DNA of 64,000 bases, from positions 1-64,000 of the forward strand of contig CALXRG010000002.1 in assembly GCA_944390825.1 (NCBI GenBank), written 5' to 3'. The position numbers were made by a program, and so were the translations under genes. Below are positions 40,965-49,824 of this stretch, piece after piece. The notes beneath the pieces were generated by a model, which ran no database searches, was not told the DNA's origin, and saw only the letters and a program-made list of their open reading frames with translations. The first letter of the stretch is position 1, and the number at the start of each line of letters is the position of its first letter. This stretch comes from an uncultured Akkermansia sp. GTDB taxonomy: Bacteria; Verrucomicrobiota; Verrucomicrobiia; Verrucomicrobiales; Akkermansiaceae.

Positions 40965-41155
40965 GGTTCGGAAATGGGGGCGGGCTGATCCGAATGAGGG
41001 CCCCGGGTTGAATGGATGCCAGTGAACCGAATGGTGACTGCGGATCGGATGGGGGCACCTGGTGCTGAGGGTAACTACGGAGCGATGGGGGGCGCCGGGC
41101 GTAAGGGAGGATGGCAGGTGCGGATAAGGCGGGCGTGTGCCGCGGGTATTGAAAA

Positions 41156-41184
41156 AGGCCGGGTGGGCTCGCGCCACCCGGCCT
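41156..41184 (-). terminator. Terminator of sdhCAB
   Basis: Perfect 11-bp stem AGGCCGGGTGG / CCACCCGGCCT with a 7-nt loop. On the minus strand a TTTTTC run follows. Confidence 0.88.
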
Positions 41185-41204
41185 CAGACGTTATTGCGTG
41201 GATC

Positions 41205-41972
41205 TTACGAGTAGACGGCCACGGCTTCAGCTGCACAGGCGACCATGTAGTCGCGGTTCAGCTTGGCGATGTTGTCCACGGAGATACCCTTCGGGCAGGC
41301 GGCTTCGCACTCGTACTGGTTGGTGCAGTTGCCGAAGCCCAGGGCGTCCATCTGGCGTACCATGGCGAGGACGCGCTTGTTCTTCTCCGGGTGGCCCTGC
41401 GGCAGCAGGTTGAGGTGAGCAGCCTTGGCGGAGGTGAAGAGCATGGCGGAGCTGTTTTTGCAGCTGGCCACGCAGGCACCGCAGCCGATGCAGGCGGCGG
41501 CGTCGAAGGCGGCGTCTGCCGTCTTCTTGCGCACCGGCATGTTGTTGGCGTTCGGGGCGGCACCCGTGCGCACGTCCACGAAGCCACCGGAGGCGATGAT
41601 CTTGTCCAGGGCGGAGCGATCTACCATCAGGTCGCGCAGAATCGGGAAGGCTTTGGCGCGGAAGGGCTCAATCCAGATGGTGTCGCCATCCTTGAATTGG
41701 CGCATGTGCAGCTGGCAGGTCGTCACTTTCTTGCCACCGTGCGGCACGCCGTTGATGGTGAGCGAGCACATGCCGCAGATGCCTTCGCGGCAGTCGTGGT
41801 CGAAGTGAATCGGCTCCTTGCCCTCGTGCACAAGGGATTCATTCACGATGTCGAGCATCTCCAGGAAGGAGCACTCCTCGGGAATGTCTTTGGCCTGGTA
41901 GGTTTCAATGCGGCCCTGAGCCTGTGCATTCTCCTGGCGCCAGACCTTCAGTGTGAGATTAAGTTTGGCCAT
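41205..41972 (-). CDS. sdhB: Succinate dehydrogenase/fumarate reductase iron-sulfur subunit
   Basis: The 255-residue subunit carries electrons between the flavin and the quinone site. Cysteine motifs for three clusters are visible: [20 protein letters not shown] with a later Cys (2Fe-2S), [13 protein letters not shown] (4Fe-4S), and [15 protein letters not shown] (3Fe-4S). It is the last gene of sdhCAB, 34 nt after sdhA, and is followed by a strong terminator. The sequence style is that of B-type (three-subunit, Bacteroidetes/epsilon-like) enzymes. Confidence 0.96.
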   Translation of the reverse strand: MAKLNLTLKVWRQENAQAQGRIETYQAKDIPEECSFLEMLDIVNESLVHEGKEPIHFDHDCREGICGMCSLTINGVPHGGKKVTTCQLHMRQFKDGDTIWIEPFRAKAFPILRDLMVDRSALDKIIASGGFVDVRTGAAPNANNMPVRKKTADAAFDAAACIGCGACVASCKNSSAMLFTSAKAAHLNLLPQGHPEKNKRVLAMVRQMDALGFGNCTNQYECEAACPKGISVDNIAKLNRDYMVACAAEAVAVYS

Positions 41973-42006
41973 AATTGTGTGAAAATGAGAGGTTAGATTC
42001 GATGCT

Positions 42007-43971
42007 TTACTTGTAGGAACGGATGGCGAGATGCACGTTGTCGAAGGTCAGCGGTTCCTTGTGGAGAACCGGCAGTTCGCCCGTGCCCTTGTACTCCCAG
42101 CAAGCGACGTAGGCGAAGTGCTCGTCGTCGCGCTTGGCTTCGCCGTCGGGAAGCTGGTGCTCCAAGCGGAAGTGGGCGCCGCAGGATTCCTCGCGGTTGA
42201 GAGCATCGTAGCAGAGGACTTCGGCGAAGTCGAGGAAGTAGGCGAGGCGCCAGGCTTTCTCCAGCTCCATGTTGATGCCTTCTGTGCTGCCGACGACTTT
42301 GACGTTCTTCCAGAACTCGTCGCGGATGCCGGGGATCTTCTCAATGGCGTGCATGAGGGATTCCTTGGTGCGGCCCATGCCGACGTCTTCCCAGATGAGC
42401 TTGCCAAGTTCGCGGTGAATCTCATCCGGAGTCTTGGTGCCCTTCACGTCCATGATCTGGGCGATGCGGGCTTTGACAGCTTCCTCAGCCTCCTTGAACT
42501 CGGGGGCGGCGGTGGTGACGCTGCCGGGTTTCTGGGTGGTGAGGTAGTTCGGCAGGGTGGCGCTGATGACGAAGTAGCCGTCGGAGAGGCCTTGCATGAG
42601 CGCGGAAGCGCCGAGTCGGTTGGCGCCGTGGTCGGAGAAGTTGGCTTCACCGAGCACGTGCAGGCCGGGGATGGAGGACATGAGGTTGTAGTCCACCCAG
42701 AGGCCGCCCATGGTGTAGTGGGAGGCGGGGTAGATCATCATCGGTTCCTTGTGGGGATCCACGTCGGTGATCTCTTCGTACATTTCGAAGAGGTTGCCGT
42801 ACTGGCCGTCGATCCATTCCTTGCCCATGCGCTTGATGGCGTCCTTGAAGTCCAGGAATACGCCGCGGCCGGACGGAGCGACGCCGCGCTCGTCGTCGCA
42901 GGCTTCCTTGGCGGCGCGGGAGGAGATGTCGCGCGGGGCCAGGTTACCGAAGGACGGGTACTTGCGCTCCAGGTAGTAGTCGCGATCGCCCTCGGCGACG
43001 TCGGAGGCTTTCATCTCGCCCTTGCGGATCTTCTCGGCGACCTCGCGGCTCTTGGGTACCCAGATGCGGCCGTCGTTGCGCAGGGATTCGGACATGAGCG
43101 TCAGCTTGCTCTGGTAATCGCCTTTGACGGGGATGCAGGTGGGGTGGATCTGGGTGAAGCAGGGGTTGGCGAAGTAGGCGCCTTTCTTCCAGCAGGCGCA
43201 GGCGGCGCCGACGTTGCAGCCCATGGCGTTGGTGGAGAGGAAGAAGACACGGCCGTAGCCGCCGGTGGCAAGCAGCACGGTGTCACCGGCATAGCTCTTG
43301 ATCTCACCGGTCACGAGGTCACGCACCACGATGCCTTTGGCATGGCCGTCGACCACGACGAGATCCATCATTTCGGTGCGGGGGTGCATCTCGATGTGAC
43401 CCTTGCCGATTTCTTTCTCCATGGCCTGGTAGCAACCCAGCAGGAGCTGCTGACCTGTCTGGCCACGGCTGTAGAAGGTGCGCTTCAGCTGGGCGCCGCC
43501 GAAGGAGCGGTTGTCCAGCAGGCCGCCGTATTCACGGCCGAAGGGAACGCCCTGGGCGACGCACTGGTTGATGATGTCGCAGGAGACTTCGGCGAGGCGG
43601 TAGACGTTCGCTTCGCGGGCGCGGAAGTCGCCGCCTTTGATGGTGTCGTAGAAGAGGCGGTAGACGGAGTCACCGTCGTTCTGGTAGTTGTGCGCGGCGT
43701 TGATACCGCCCTGTGCGGCGATGGAGTGGGCGCGGCGGGGGCTGTCCTGGTAGCAGAAGCACTTGACGTTGTAGCCAAGCTCGGCGAGCGTGGCGGCGGC
43801 AGAACCGCCGGCCAGACCGGTACCGACGATCAGAACGGTGTACTTGCGGCGGTTGTTCGGGTTGATGAGCTTGGCCTCGCGCTTGTACTTGGTCCACTTC
43901 TGCTCGATGGGGCCGTCCGGAATGCAGGAATCCGGCATGTAGTCGCTTACGGGAAACTTGATGTCGTTCAT
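42007..43971 (-). CDS. sdhA: Succinate dehydrogenase/fumarate reductase flavoprotein subunit
   Basis: The 654-residue subunit binds FAD covalently and oxidises succinate or reduces fumarate. It shows [20 protein letters not shown] (FAD-binding), the His flavinylation region [39 protein letters not shown], and the catalytic-site region [20 protein letters not shown] with [14 protein letters not shown]. The length and the [20 protein letters not shown] segment are typical of B-type enzymes. It lies 22 nt after sdhC. Confidence 0.97.
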   Translation of the reverse strand: MNDIKFPVSDYMPDSCIPDGPIEQKWTKYKREAKLINPNNRRKYTVLIVGTGLAGGSAAATLAELGYNVKCFCYQDSPRRAHSIAAQGGINAAHNYQNDGDSVYRLFYDTIKGGDFRAREANVYRLAEVSCDIINQCVAQGVPFGREYGGLLDNRSFGGAQLKRTFYSRGQTGQQLLLGCYQAMEKEIGKGHIEMHPRTEMMDLVVVDGHAKGIVVRDLVTGEIKSYAGDTVLLATGGYGRVFFLSTNAMGCNVGAACACWKKGAYFANPCFTQIHPTCIPVKGDYQSKLTLMSESLRNDGRIWVPKSREVAEKIRKGEMKASDVAEGDRDYYLERKYPSFGNLAPRDISSRAAKEACDDERGVAPSGRGVFLDFKDAIKRMGKEWIDGQYGNLFEMYEEITDVDPHKEPMMIYPASHYTMGGLWVDYNLMSSIPGLHVLGEANFSDHGANRLGASALMQGLSDGYFVISATLPNYLTTQKPGSVTTAAPEFKEAEEAVKARIAQIMDVKGTKTPDEIHRELGKLIWEDVGMGRTKESLMHAIEKIPGIRDEFWKNVKVVGSTEGINMELEKAWRLAYFLDFAEVLCYDALNREESCGAHFRLEHQLPDGEAKRDDEHFAYVACWEYKGTGELPVLHKEPLTFDNVHLAIRSYK

Positions 43972-43993
43972 ATGCGTAGACAGGAATAAGGGG

Positions 43994-44668
43994 TTACTGG
44001 AGAATGCCGGTCAGGAAAGCAACGGGAATGGCAATGAAGCCGCCGCATACCACAATGCCGAAGAGGATGGCAACGATGTTGTAGAGGGGGCGGATTTTGC
44101 GGGTGGAAAGGCCGAGCGTTTGCATCACGGACTGAACGCCATGGCGCACGTGCATGAAGAGGCAGCAGATGGCCACGATGTAGAAGAGTGAGCACCAGGG
44201 GTTGGTGAACGCGGCGCGGATGTGCTCATAGCAGTTGGCCGGGTCGCCGTTGAAGGTGAGCTGCCACAGGTGGAAGACGAGGAAGCAGAAAACCATGACG
44301 CCGGTGATCACCATCGTGCGGGAGGACAGCGTCGCCTTGAGCGTGCCTTCCATCTGATAGTGCGTGCGGGCGTTGTAGTTCTCATACTTGAGTACCAGGG
44401 TCAGCACCACGTGGATGAGGAAGATCACCAGCAGACCGAGGCGAATAGCCCAAAGCAGCCAGGTCGGCATGGTGTGCAGCCCCGTGGCGTAGGCATTGAT
44501 CCATGAAGGATCCGCCGGGTTGGTACCGTCACCACCGAAGATGGTCAGGTTGCCGCCCAAGTGGCCCACGAGGAACAGGAGGAGACACGAACCTGTCAGG
44601 GCCACCAGGATCTTGCGGCCAATCGAGGACGTGACGAACTTGCATGCTGTCGTGATAATGTCGTTCAT
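43994..44668 (-). CDS. sdhC: Succinate dehydrogenase cytochrome b subunit
   Basis: The 224-residue membrane protein has five hydrophobic helices and anchors the complex. It is a single subunit, as in B-type complexes. Candidate haem-ligand His residues are in [49 protein letters not shown] and [12 protein letters not shown]. It is the first gene of the sdhCAB operon. A possible promoter (TTGCCT-17-TAGAGT, minus strand, about 44725-44697) lies just upstream. Confidence 0.92.
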   Translation of the reverse strand: MNDIITTACKFVTSSIGRKILVALTGSCLLLFLVGHLGGNLTIFGGDGTNPADPSWINAYATGLHTMPTWLLWAIRLGLLVIFLIHVVLTLVLKYENYNARTHYQMEGTLKATLSSRTMVITGVMVFCFLVFHLWQLTFNGDPANCYEHIRAAFTNPWCSLFYIVAICCLFMHVRHGVQSVMQTLGLSTRKIRPLYNIVAILFGIVVCGGFIAIPVAFLTGILQ

Positions 44669-44744
44669 AGTTGCAATAACGTCTTTGCGCCTTTTACTCT
44701 ACCCCATCTGCGCCACAAAGGCAAGCACCAATCCAAGGGGGCGC

Positions 44745-45497
44745 TTAAAAAATGCTCTGCCCGGCGGTTTGCAGCAGGGGGACGAAGAGGAGCAGGGCGC
44801 AGAGAGCCAGCAGGGTGGCAAAGACCGCGTCGATGATGTGGGCGCGGCGGCAGTAGCTGCGGCGCAGTGGGGGGAATTGCAGCAGGCCGCTCCAGAGCAT
44901 CCAGCCGGCCTGGCTGCTGACACCCAGGGCGATGGCGAGTGCCGGCATGAACCAGTTGCTTGCGGTGCCGTAGGCGTTGAGCGGTCCGATGCAGATGCCG
45001 CTGATGAAGAGCATGCACTTGGGGTTCAGGATGTTGCAGAGAAACCCCTGCACGACGAGCTGCTGTTTGGTTGAGTGGGATTCGTGGGGAGTTTCCAGGG
45101 CCTGCTCAACGGCTTTTGCGTGCATCGGATCGGTTCCGTGCATTGGTTCTGCCGGCAAAGCGGCACTCTGGCCGGCTTTGAGCGGCACCCATTCCAGCAC
45201 GCGCCGGGGCAGGCGGTCCCACGGCATGATGTTGTAGGAGAGGTAGGAAAGCCACACTCCCGCCGCTGCCATGACAAGGCAGCTCCAGCTTTGCTCCACA
45301 ACCCAGGTGCCGACGAGACAGACGACGATGGCTTGAATCAACAGTCCCAGTGTGATGCCAAAGGACAGGGCTGTGGCGCTGCGAAAGCCCTGGGAAAGAG
45401 CTGTCCGCACGACCAGAAAGAAATCGGGGCCGGGGCTGAGTTGAGAGACTATCAGCAATCCGCCGGCCCAGATGATACTCCAGATGGCTTCGGTCAT
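44745..45497 (-). CDS. LysE/RhtB-family amino-acid exporter
   Basis: The 250-residue membrane protein has about six helices and the family start SQLSPGPDFFLVVRTALSQG followed by GFRSATALSFGITLG. NILNPKCMLFISGI matches the NPK motif before helix 4. Such proteins export amino acids or homoserine lactones; the substrate cannot be read from sequence. A longer than usual loop (residues 105-145, with His- and Pro-rich segments) sits between helices 3 and 4. It is monocistronic by spacing. Confidence 0.88.
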   Translation of the reverse strand: MTEAIWSIIWAGGLLIVSQLSPGPDFFLVVRTALSQGFRSATALSFGITLGLLIQAIVVCLVGTWVVEQSWSCLVMAAAGVWLSYLSYNIMPWDRLPRRVLEWVPLKAGQSAALPAEPMHGTDPMHAKAVEQALETPHESHSTKQQLVVQGFLCNILNPKCMLFISGICIGPLNAYGTASNWFMPALAIALGVSSQAGWMLWSGLLQFPPLRRSYCRRAHIIDAVFATLLALCALLLFVPLLQTAGQSIF

Positions 45498-45621
45498 GGT
45501 GTTTGTTTGTTGATGGGTTGCGGCATTGCCTGCCTGCCGGGCCGCTGGGAGCCGCTCCCTCCGGCTATGGCATGTTCAATGCCCGGGTGATGGTGCTCTG
45601 CAGCTGGCTGTGCGATGGCGC

Positions 45622-46692
45622 TTAGAACAGCAGGGGTGCGTGCCCGGTCTCATCGGCGGGGGGCTGCCCGGCCAGGAGCGGTGGCAGAGGCTCCACTTCT
45701 GCTCCCGGCAACGGCATCCGCCGCTGGAACACGTTCTCGCCCAGGCGCGGCTGGGTGGCGTAGGCTTCGCGGAACATTTCGAGCTTGGCGTCGATGTTGT
45801 CAGCGTAGTGCACAGCCATGGCTTCGGGGGTTTTGGGTACTACGGGCGATCCGAACTGAAGCTCCCCATGGTGGGATGCGATGATGTGCAGGAGGTGCAG
45901 GCGTACCTGATCGCTTGCGGGGATGAGACTTGCCCAGGCTTGTTTTTGCTCGGGGGTCATGAGGGTGTTCCACAGCTTGTTGATGAGCTCGATTCCCAGC
46001 GGGATGTGGCCGAGTAATTCACCGTGTTCGCTGTAGGGCATGACGAGTTCATGCTCCGGGTAGGTGTTTTCCCACATTTTGCCGACGTCATGCAGGAGGC
46101 AGCCGGCCAGGACGAGGTCGCGATTGAGTTGGGGATAGGCGTGGCTGAGGGCGTCCCCGCAGCGCATGACGCCTGCGACGTGCTCGACCAACCCGCCGCG
46201 CCGTGCGTGGTGGAAGGTGCGCGCGGCTGCTGTGCGGCGGAAGCGTGCTTCGAATTTTGTCAGCAGGAGGTTACAGATGCCCTGAAGGCGCGGGTCCGCC
46301 ATGCTGGAGACGAGGTTCCGGATTGTTTGCCAGTCTGCTTCCTGTTTGTCGCGCAGCTCGGTGCCTCCGGCGTAGAGGGCTTCTTCTTCTTCCGGGGTGA
46401 GAGGGCGCATGCTGAGTTCGGCAGCTTCCATGCCGTAGCTGCTCATTTGCCATGTGGCCGACACGGCGATGCTTTGTCCCACCTGTGCATGGCAGCAGTC
46501 ACGGTACCAGGGGGCGTTTTCCCAGACTTTGATGGAGACGCTGGACGCTACGTCGGCGAAGCTGAGCTCCACGTAGGGCTTGCCGGCTTTGGTCGTCCGC
46601 TCGGTTTTCTGTGAAAGAACAGCAAGCACAGTACCCTTGACCGGGTCTGTGCTTGCCTCTTTGATCAGCTGTGCGATGCTGTCGTATGGCAT
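45622..46692 (-). CDS. OB-fold/HD-domain nuclease, YhaM-like
   Basis: From the ATG at 46692 the protein has 356 residues. It has an N-terminal OB-type region (GTVLAVLSQKTERTTKAGKP, ELSFADVASSVSIKVW) and an HD domain: ARRGGLVEHVAGVMRCGDAL, AGCLLHDVGKMWE, HIIASHHGELQFGSPVVPK and HYADNIDAKLEMF. This is the layout of YhaM/CBF1 3'-5' exoribonucleases, with the metal ligands H, HD, H and D all present. A role in RNA or single-strand DNA trimming is inferred. It follows secG by 8 nt, so it is probably in the same transcript. Confidence 0.85.
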   Translation of the reverse strand: MPYDSIAQLIKEASTDPVKGTVLAVLSQKTERTTKAGKPYVELSFADVASSVSIKVWENAPWYRDCCHAQVGQSIAVSATWQMSSYGMEAAELSMRPLTPEEEEALYAGGTELRDKQEADWQTIRNLVSSMADPRLQGICNLLLTKFEARFRRTAAARTFHHARRGGLVEHVAGVMRCGDALSHAYPQLNRDLVLAGCLLHDVGKMWENTYPEHELVMPYSEHGELLGHIPLGIELINKLWNTLMTPEQKQAWASLIPASDQVRLHLLHIIASHHGELQFGSPVVPKTPEAMAVHYADNIDAKLEMFREAYATQPRLGENVFQRRMPLPGAEVEPLPPLLAGQPPADETGHAPLLF

Positions 46693-46700
46693 AAAGGGGA

Positions 46701-47282
46701 TTAGGCCTGCGGAGCAGCGGGAGCGGGCTCGGTTGCAGGGGCTTCGGCTGCTGCCGGTGCTGCCGGTGCTGCCGGTGCTGCCGGTGCTGCCGGCTCCGCG
46801 GCAGGGGCTTCGGGCGCAGCAGGAGCGGCGGGGGCCGGTTCGGCAGCGGGAACTGCCGGTGCAGCAGGGGCCGCCGGTGCAGCAGGGGCCGGTTCGGCAG
46901 CGGGGACCGCCGGTACAGCCGGTACGGCCGGAAGGGCGTTTTGCAGATCTGCGGGGGCTACCGGCGCTACGGGGACTTCGGGCGCGGCTGCGGCAGCTGT
47001 TTGCTGATTGGCCAGATCTGCGCCTTTCTCCCGGGCTGCCTGGGCATTCATGAGGACGCCCAGCACAAAGCAGAGAATCATGAAAAGCGTGCCAAAAAGG
47101 GCGGTTGCCTTTTTCAGCACGTCTGTCGTCTGGGCGCCGAACACCTGATCCGTCATCTGACCGCCGAAAGCGGCACCAAGGCCTTCCTGCTTCGGACGCT
47201 GCATCAGCACGACGAGCAGCAGCAGGGCGGAGATGATGAGAAGAAGAGCGAAGACAATGTAGACGGAGGCATTGAGAAGCAT
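46701..47282 (-). CDS. secG: Protein-export membrane protein SecG with extended tail
   Basis: The first 80 residues are SecG. A helix (VYIVFALLLIISALLLLVVL) is followed by MQRPKQEGLGAAFGGQMTDQ and VFGAQTTDVLKKATALFGTL, with a second helix (MILCFVLGVLMNA). SecG assists SecYE during translocation. The remaining 110 residues are almost only Ala, Pro, Glu and Val (repeats of AAPAAPAAP and PAVPA), whereas SecG usually ends after 75-120 residues. The tail faces the periplasm if the standard topology holds. The promoter (47289-47317) leaves 6 nt before the ATG. Confidence 0.92.
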   Translation of the reverse strand: MLLNASVYIVFALLLIISALLLLVVLMQRPKQEGLGAAFGGQMTDQVFGAQTTDVLKKATALFGTLFMILCFVLGVLMNAQAAREKGADLANQQTAAAAAPEVPVAPVAPADLQNALPAVPAVPAVPAAEPAPAAPAAPAAPAVPAAEPAPAAPAAPEAPAAEPAAPAAPAAPAAPAAAEAPATEPAPAAPQA

Positions 47283-47288
47283 GGCGGT

Positions 47289-47317
47289 ATTCTATCCTAT
47301 GAGTGTTGATTTGTAAA
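47289..47317 (-). promoter_or_regulatory. secG promoter
   Basis: Minus strand: TTTACA (47317-47312), 17-bp spacer, TAGAAT (47294-47289), 6 nt to the ATG; leaderless geometry. Confidence 0.6.
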
Positions 47318-47320
47318 GCT

Positions 47321-47659
47321 TCAGGAGATGATTTCGTTGAGTTCGTTGCAGATGATGCGCTTGGGGATGATGGGTTTATCATCCAGAGCGAAGCTCATGA
47401 TGACGACGCGCTCGCCTTTTTTGATGAGGTGTGCTGCACCGCCGTTGACGATGATCTGACCGGTTTTGGGCGGCCCTACCAGCACGTAGGTTTCGAAGCG
47501 GTTGCCGCTTGTGACGGAGGCGACCAGCACCTTCTCGCCCGGCCAGAGTCCGCTGGCTTCAACGAGGTCCTGCGGGATCTCGATACTTCCTTCATACTCC
47601 ACGTCACCACGGGTGACCATGGCACGGTGAATCTTTGATTTCAGTTGAGATACTAGCAT
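47321..47659 (-). CDS. panD: Aspartate 1-decarboxylase
   Basis: The 112-residue proenzyme makes beta-alanine for pantothenate and CoA. It has the start QLKSKIHRAMVTRGDVEYEG and the self-cleavage site YEG-SI, at which Ser becomes the pyruvoyl group. VNGGAAHLIKKGERVVIMSF, with the conserved NGAA-type loop, follows. The start at 47659 is chosen because family members begin a few residues before the K-S-K-I-H motif; an upstream in-frame ATG is not needed. Together with the CoaC-like gene it gives two separated CoA-pathway genes in this window. Confidence 0.95.
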   Translation of the reverse strand: MLVSQLKSKIHRAMVTRGDVEYEGSIEIPQDLVEASGLWPGEKVLVASVTSGNRFETYVLVGPPKTGQIIVNGGAAHLIKKGERVVIMSFALDDKPIIPKRIICNELNEIIS

Positions 47660-47856
47660 AGCGTGATGCGAACGGCCAGCTATGAAACTACTTTTATTCC
47701 AAAAGGTCAAGCTTAATCACGAAAAATCGCGGCATTTGGTGCGGTTACCCCCTCCATTTGCTTCCGGGCTCCCCAGAGGGGATGCTTCCTGAGAGAGCTT
47801 TTCCCGAGGGGACGCTTCCGGAGATGTTGTTCAGGTCCGGGGAAGGTGGTCCGGCG

Positions 47857-48480
47857 TCATCGGATGATGCCCAGGCGGCTACAGACGGCGCACGTGGGTT
47901 TGCAGCCGCGTGCCGGGCAGTACTGCCGGCCCCAGAGGACGAGCTGAATGTGCAGCTTTCCCCAGGTGGTGCGGGCGAAGGTTTTCTTGAGGTCGGCTTC
48001 GACGGCTTCGACGGTGTTGCCGCGGCTGAGTTTCCAGCGGCGGGCGAGGCGGAAGATGTGGGTGTCGACGGGAAATGCAGGATGACCAAAGGCTTGATTC
48101 ATGACGACACTGGCGGTTTTGTGGCCGACGCCGGGGAGGGCCTCCAGTTCTTCAAACGAGTCGGGTACTTGCCCGCCGTGCCGTTCGACGAGCAGGCGGG
48201 AGGTTTCGACGAGTCGTTTGGCTTTGGTCTCGGTCAGGCCGCAGGTGGCGATGTACCGGCGCACTTCCTGCCAGCTCATGGCGGCCAGGGCCTCGGCGGT
48301 GGGTGCGGCTGCGAAGAGCGCGGGGGTAACCTGGTTGACTCGGGCGTCGGTACACTGGGCGGAGAGCATCACCGCCACCAGAAGCGTAAAGGCGTCGTGG
48401 TGGTGCAGGGGGACTTCCGGCTCGGGAAAGGCCCGCTGCATCTCCTCAAGTACGATAGCGGCTCGCTGGGCCCGTGTCAT
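47857..48480 (-). CDS. nth: Endonuclease III (DNA glycosylase/AP lyase)
   Basis: The 207-residue base-excision enzyme removes oxidised pyrimidines. It shows LLVAVMLSAQCTDARVNQVT, the helix-hairpin-helix LEALPGVGHKTASVVMNQAF with the catalytic Lys, and FPVDTHIFRLARRW with the catalytic Asp. The C-terminal cysteine cluster is atypical: YCPARGCKPTCAVC has four Cys with spacing 4-3-2 instead of the usual 6-2-5, and no Cys follows in SRLGIIR. Whether it still binds a 4Fe-4S cluster is open. Confidence 0.94.
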   Translation of the reverse strand: MTRAQRAAIVLEEMQRAFPEPEVPLHHHDAFTLLVAVMLSAQCTDARVNQVTPALFAAAPTAEALAAMSWQEVRRYIATCGLTETKAKRLVETSRLLVERHGGQVPDSFEELEALPGVGHKTASVVMNQAFGHPAFPVDTHIFRLARRWKLSRGNTVEAVEADLKKTFARTTWGKLHIQLVLWGRQYCPARGCKPTCAVCSRLGIIR

Positions 48481-48569
48481 GCAGTGTCCGGCAGGTGCGG
48501 GTGTTGCTGGTGGCGGGAGGGGGCGGTGGTTGGGATGGCATCACGCCTGCCAACCCGGGTGGCGCTGTG

Positions 48570-48770
48570 TTAGCGGCGCGGGGTAGCCAGCGGGCCCAGT
48601 ACAGCTTCGCCTTCCTGGCGTGTGGTGCTGTTCCAGGATTTCAGCGCCTTCTCGGGAGTCGGTTCTACGACGGTGCGTGTATTCGGGGGGACGAGGGGGA
48701 CGGGTCGCTGGCAGGAAACGGCTGCTACGGCCGTAGCCAAACTACATACGATTATTGTGGTCTTGGTCAT
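48570..48770 (-). CDS. Small putative lipoprotein (66 aa)
   Basis: A basic start (MTKTT), a short hydrophobic stretch and AAVSCQ make a lipoprotein signal with Cys near residue 20. The mature part is about 46 residues, Pro-rich first (RPVPLVPPNTRTVVEPTPEK) and polar after. No family is recognised. It lies between nth and a coiled-coil membrane protein gene on the same strand. Confidence 0.55.
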   Translation of the reverse strand: MTKTTIIVCSLATAVAAVSCQRPVPLVPPNTRTVVEPTPEKALKSWNSTTRQEGEAVLGPLATPRR

Positions 48771-48922
48771 GATGGGTTTTGTTTTGCGGATGGGAAGAAG
48801 TGGGGCTCTGGTGGTGTTGCGTGCGGGTGGAGAGGTGCAGCAAAGGCCGCCGCCGCGCCAGGGTGGCGCAGGCGACGGCCAATACGCTCGTCTGCTTCAG
48901 CAGATGCAGCGCCGCCTGGTCA

Positions 48923-49801
48923 TCAGCTGCCCAGCGGCTTGAGGCGGAATACCTTGTCGCCTACCTGCAGGGTGATCCCTGCGGGGAGCAGTTTCGGATC
49001 GTATTCGGCGATGATTTGGCCGTTGTTGTTGCTGACGACGCGGAGGTTGGCAACTTTCACACCGTCGCGCTTTACGATCAGGGGAGTTGAGTCACCCGGG
49101 ACGATGCGGCTGTTGGTCGGGGCTTTAAATACGACAAACTTCCAGGTCGGGTTGACGGCGACAATGGTGTACTCATCATCGTTCTGGCAGTAGTTGTCGA
49201 AGAACTCTTCATTGACGGCCGCGACCTTGTTCAGGTCGACCTGGAGACCGGCCACTTTCTGCACGAGAGCTTCGCGGATGGTCTGCTTTTCTTTCAGCTC
49301 GGCTTCGATTCGCTCACGTTCTTCAGCCTGCTCAGCCGCAACTTCCTTGAGTTTGTCCATGGCGGCTGCAATTTCCGACTCGCTGCCGAAGCTGTCCGGC
49401 ATCAGATCCTTGAGCTTGATCATGAGGGCGGCGATATTCTTCTCGATCTCAGTAATCTGCGCCTGAGTGGCTTCGAGAGCGGACTGTTTCTCACTGAGCG
49501 TGCTCTGGGATGCCTCCAAAATCGACTTGGAATTGTCGCGGGCAGAGCGGTCCGCTTTCATCTGCATGAGGGATTTATCCGCTTTTTCCAGGGCCGCGGC
49601 CCGCTGGGCGGAGATATCTTCCACGACGAGTTCGCGGGAGAATTTGCGAAGGCCCGTTGCGCTCATATCATCCACCAGAGCGCCGCCACCGTGCGTGGCG
49701 ACCAGGAGGTTCATGGTGGCGTTCTGTTTCTGCGCGTAGAAGATGCCTACACCGCCCAGGGCGATGACCAGTATGGCAGCAATAAGTTGAGATTTTTTCA
49801 T
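48923..49801 (-). CDS. Membrane-anchored coiled-coil protein, paralogue 1
   Basis: The 292-residue protein has an N-terminal signal/anchor (LIAAILVIALGGVGIFYAQK), a long coiled coil (about residues 55-195, heptads rich in Ala, Glu and Lys), and a C-terminal beta domain (YTIVAVNPTWKFVVFKAPTN ... LQVGDKVFRLKPL). The layout resembles MreC-like or FlgT-like envelope proteins but is not specific to either. The next gene encodes a protein of the same layout with a related C-terminal domain, so they probably form a pair or heteromer in the envelope. They are separated by 23 nt. Confidence 0.8.
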   Translation of the reverse strand: MKKSQLIAAILVIALGGVGIFYAQKQNATMNLLVATHGGGALVDDMSATGLRKFSRELVVEDISAQRAAALEKADKSLMQMKADRSARDNSKSILEASQSTLSEKQSALEATQAQITEIEKNIAALMIKLKDLMPDSFGSESEIAAAMDKLKEVAAEQAEERERIEAELKEKQTIREALVQKVAGLQVDLNKVAAVNEEFFDNYCQNDDEYTIVAVNPTWKFVVFKAPTNSRIVPGDSTPLIVKRDGVKVANLRVVSNNNGQIIAEYDPKLLPAGITLQVGDKVFRLKPLGS

Positions 49802-49824
49802 ATCCTTCCAAACGAGCTTTAGGG

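Noticed and set aside
42031..43989. Long plus-strand open frame antisense to sdhA
   Set aside because: It mirrors the GC-rich codon structure of sdhA, has no recognisable motif, and the minus-strand gene is certain. The same holds for the long antisense frames over pheT (31310-33436), pnp (51816-54623) and cas3 (22223-24553).
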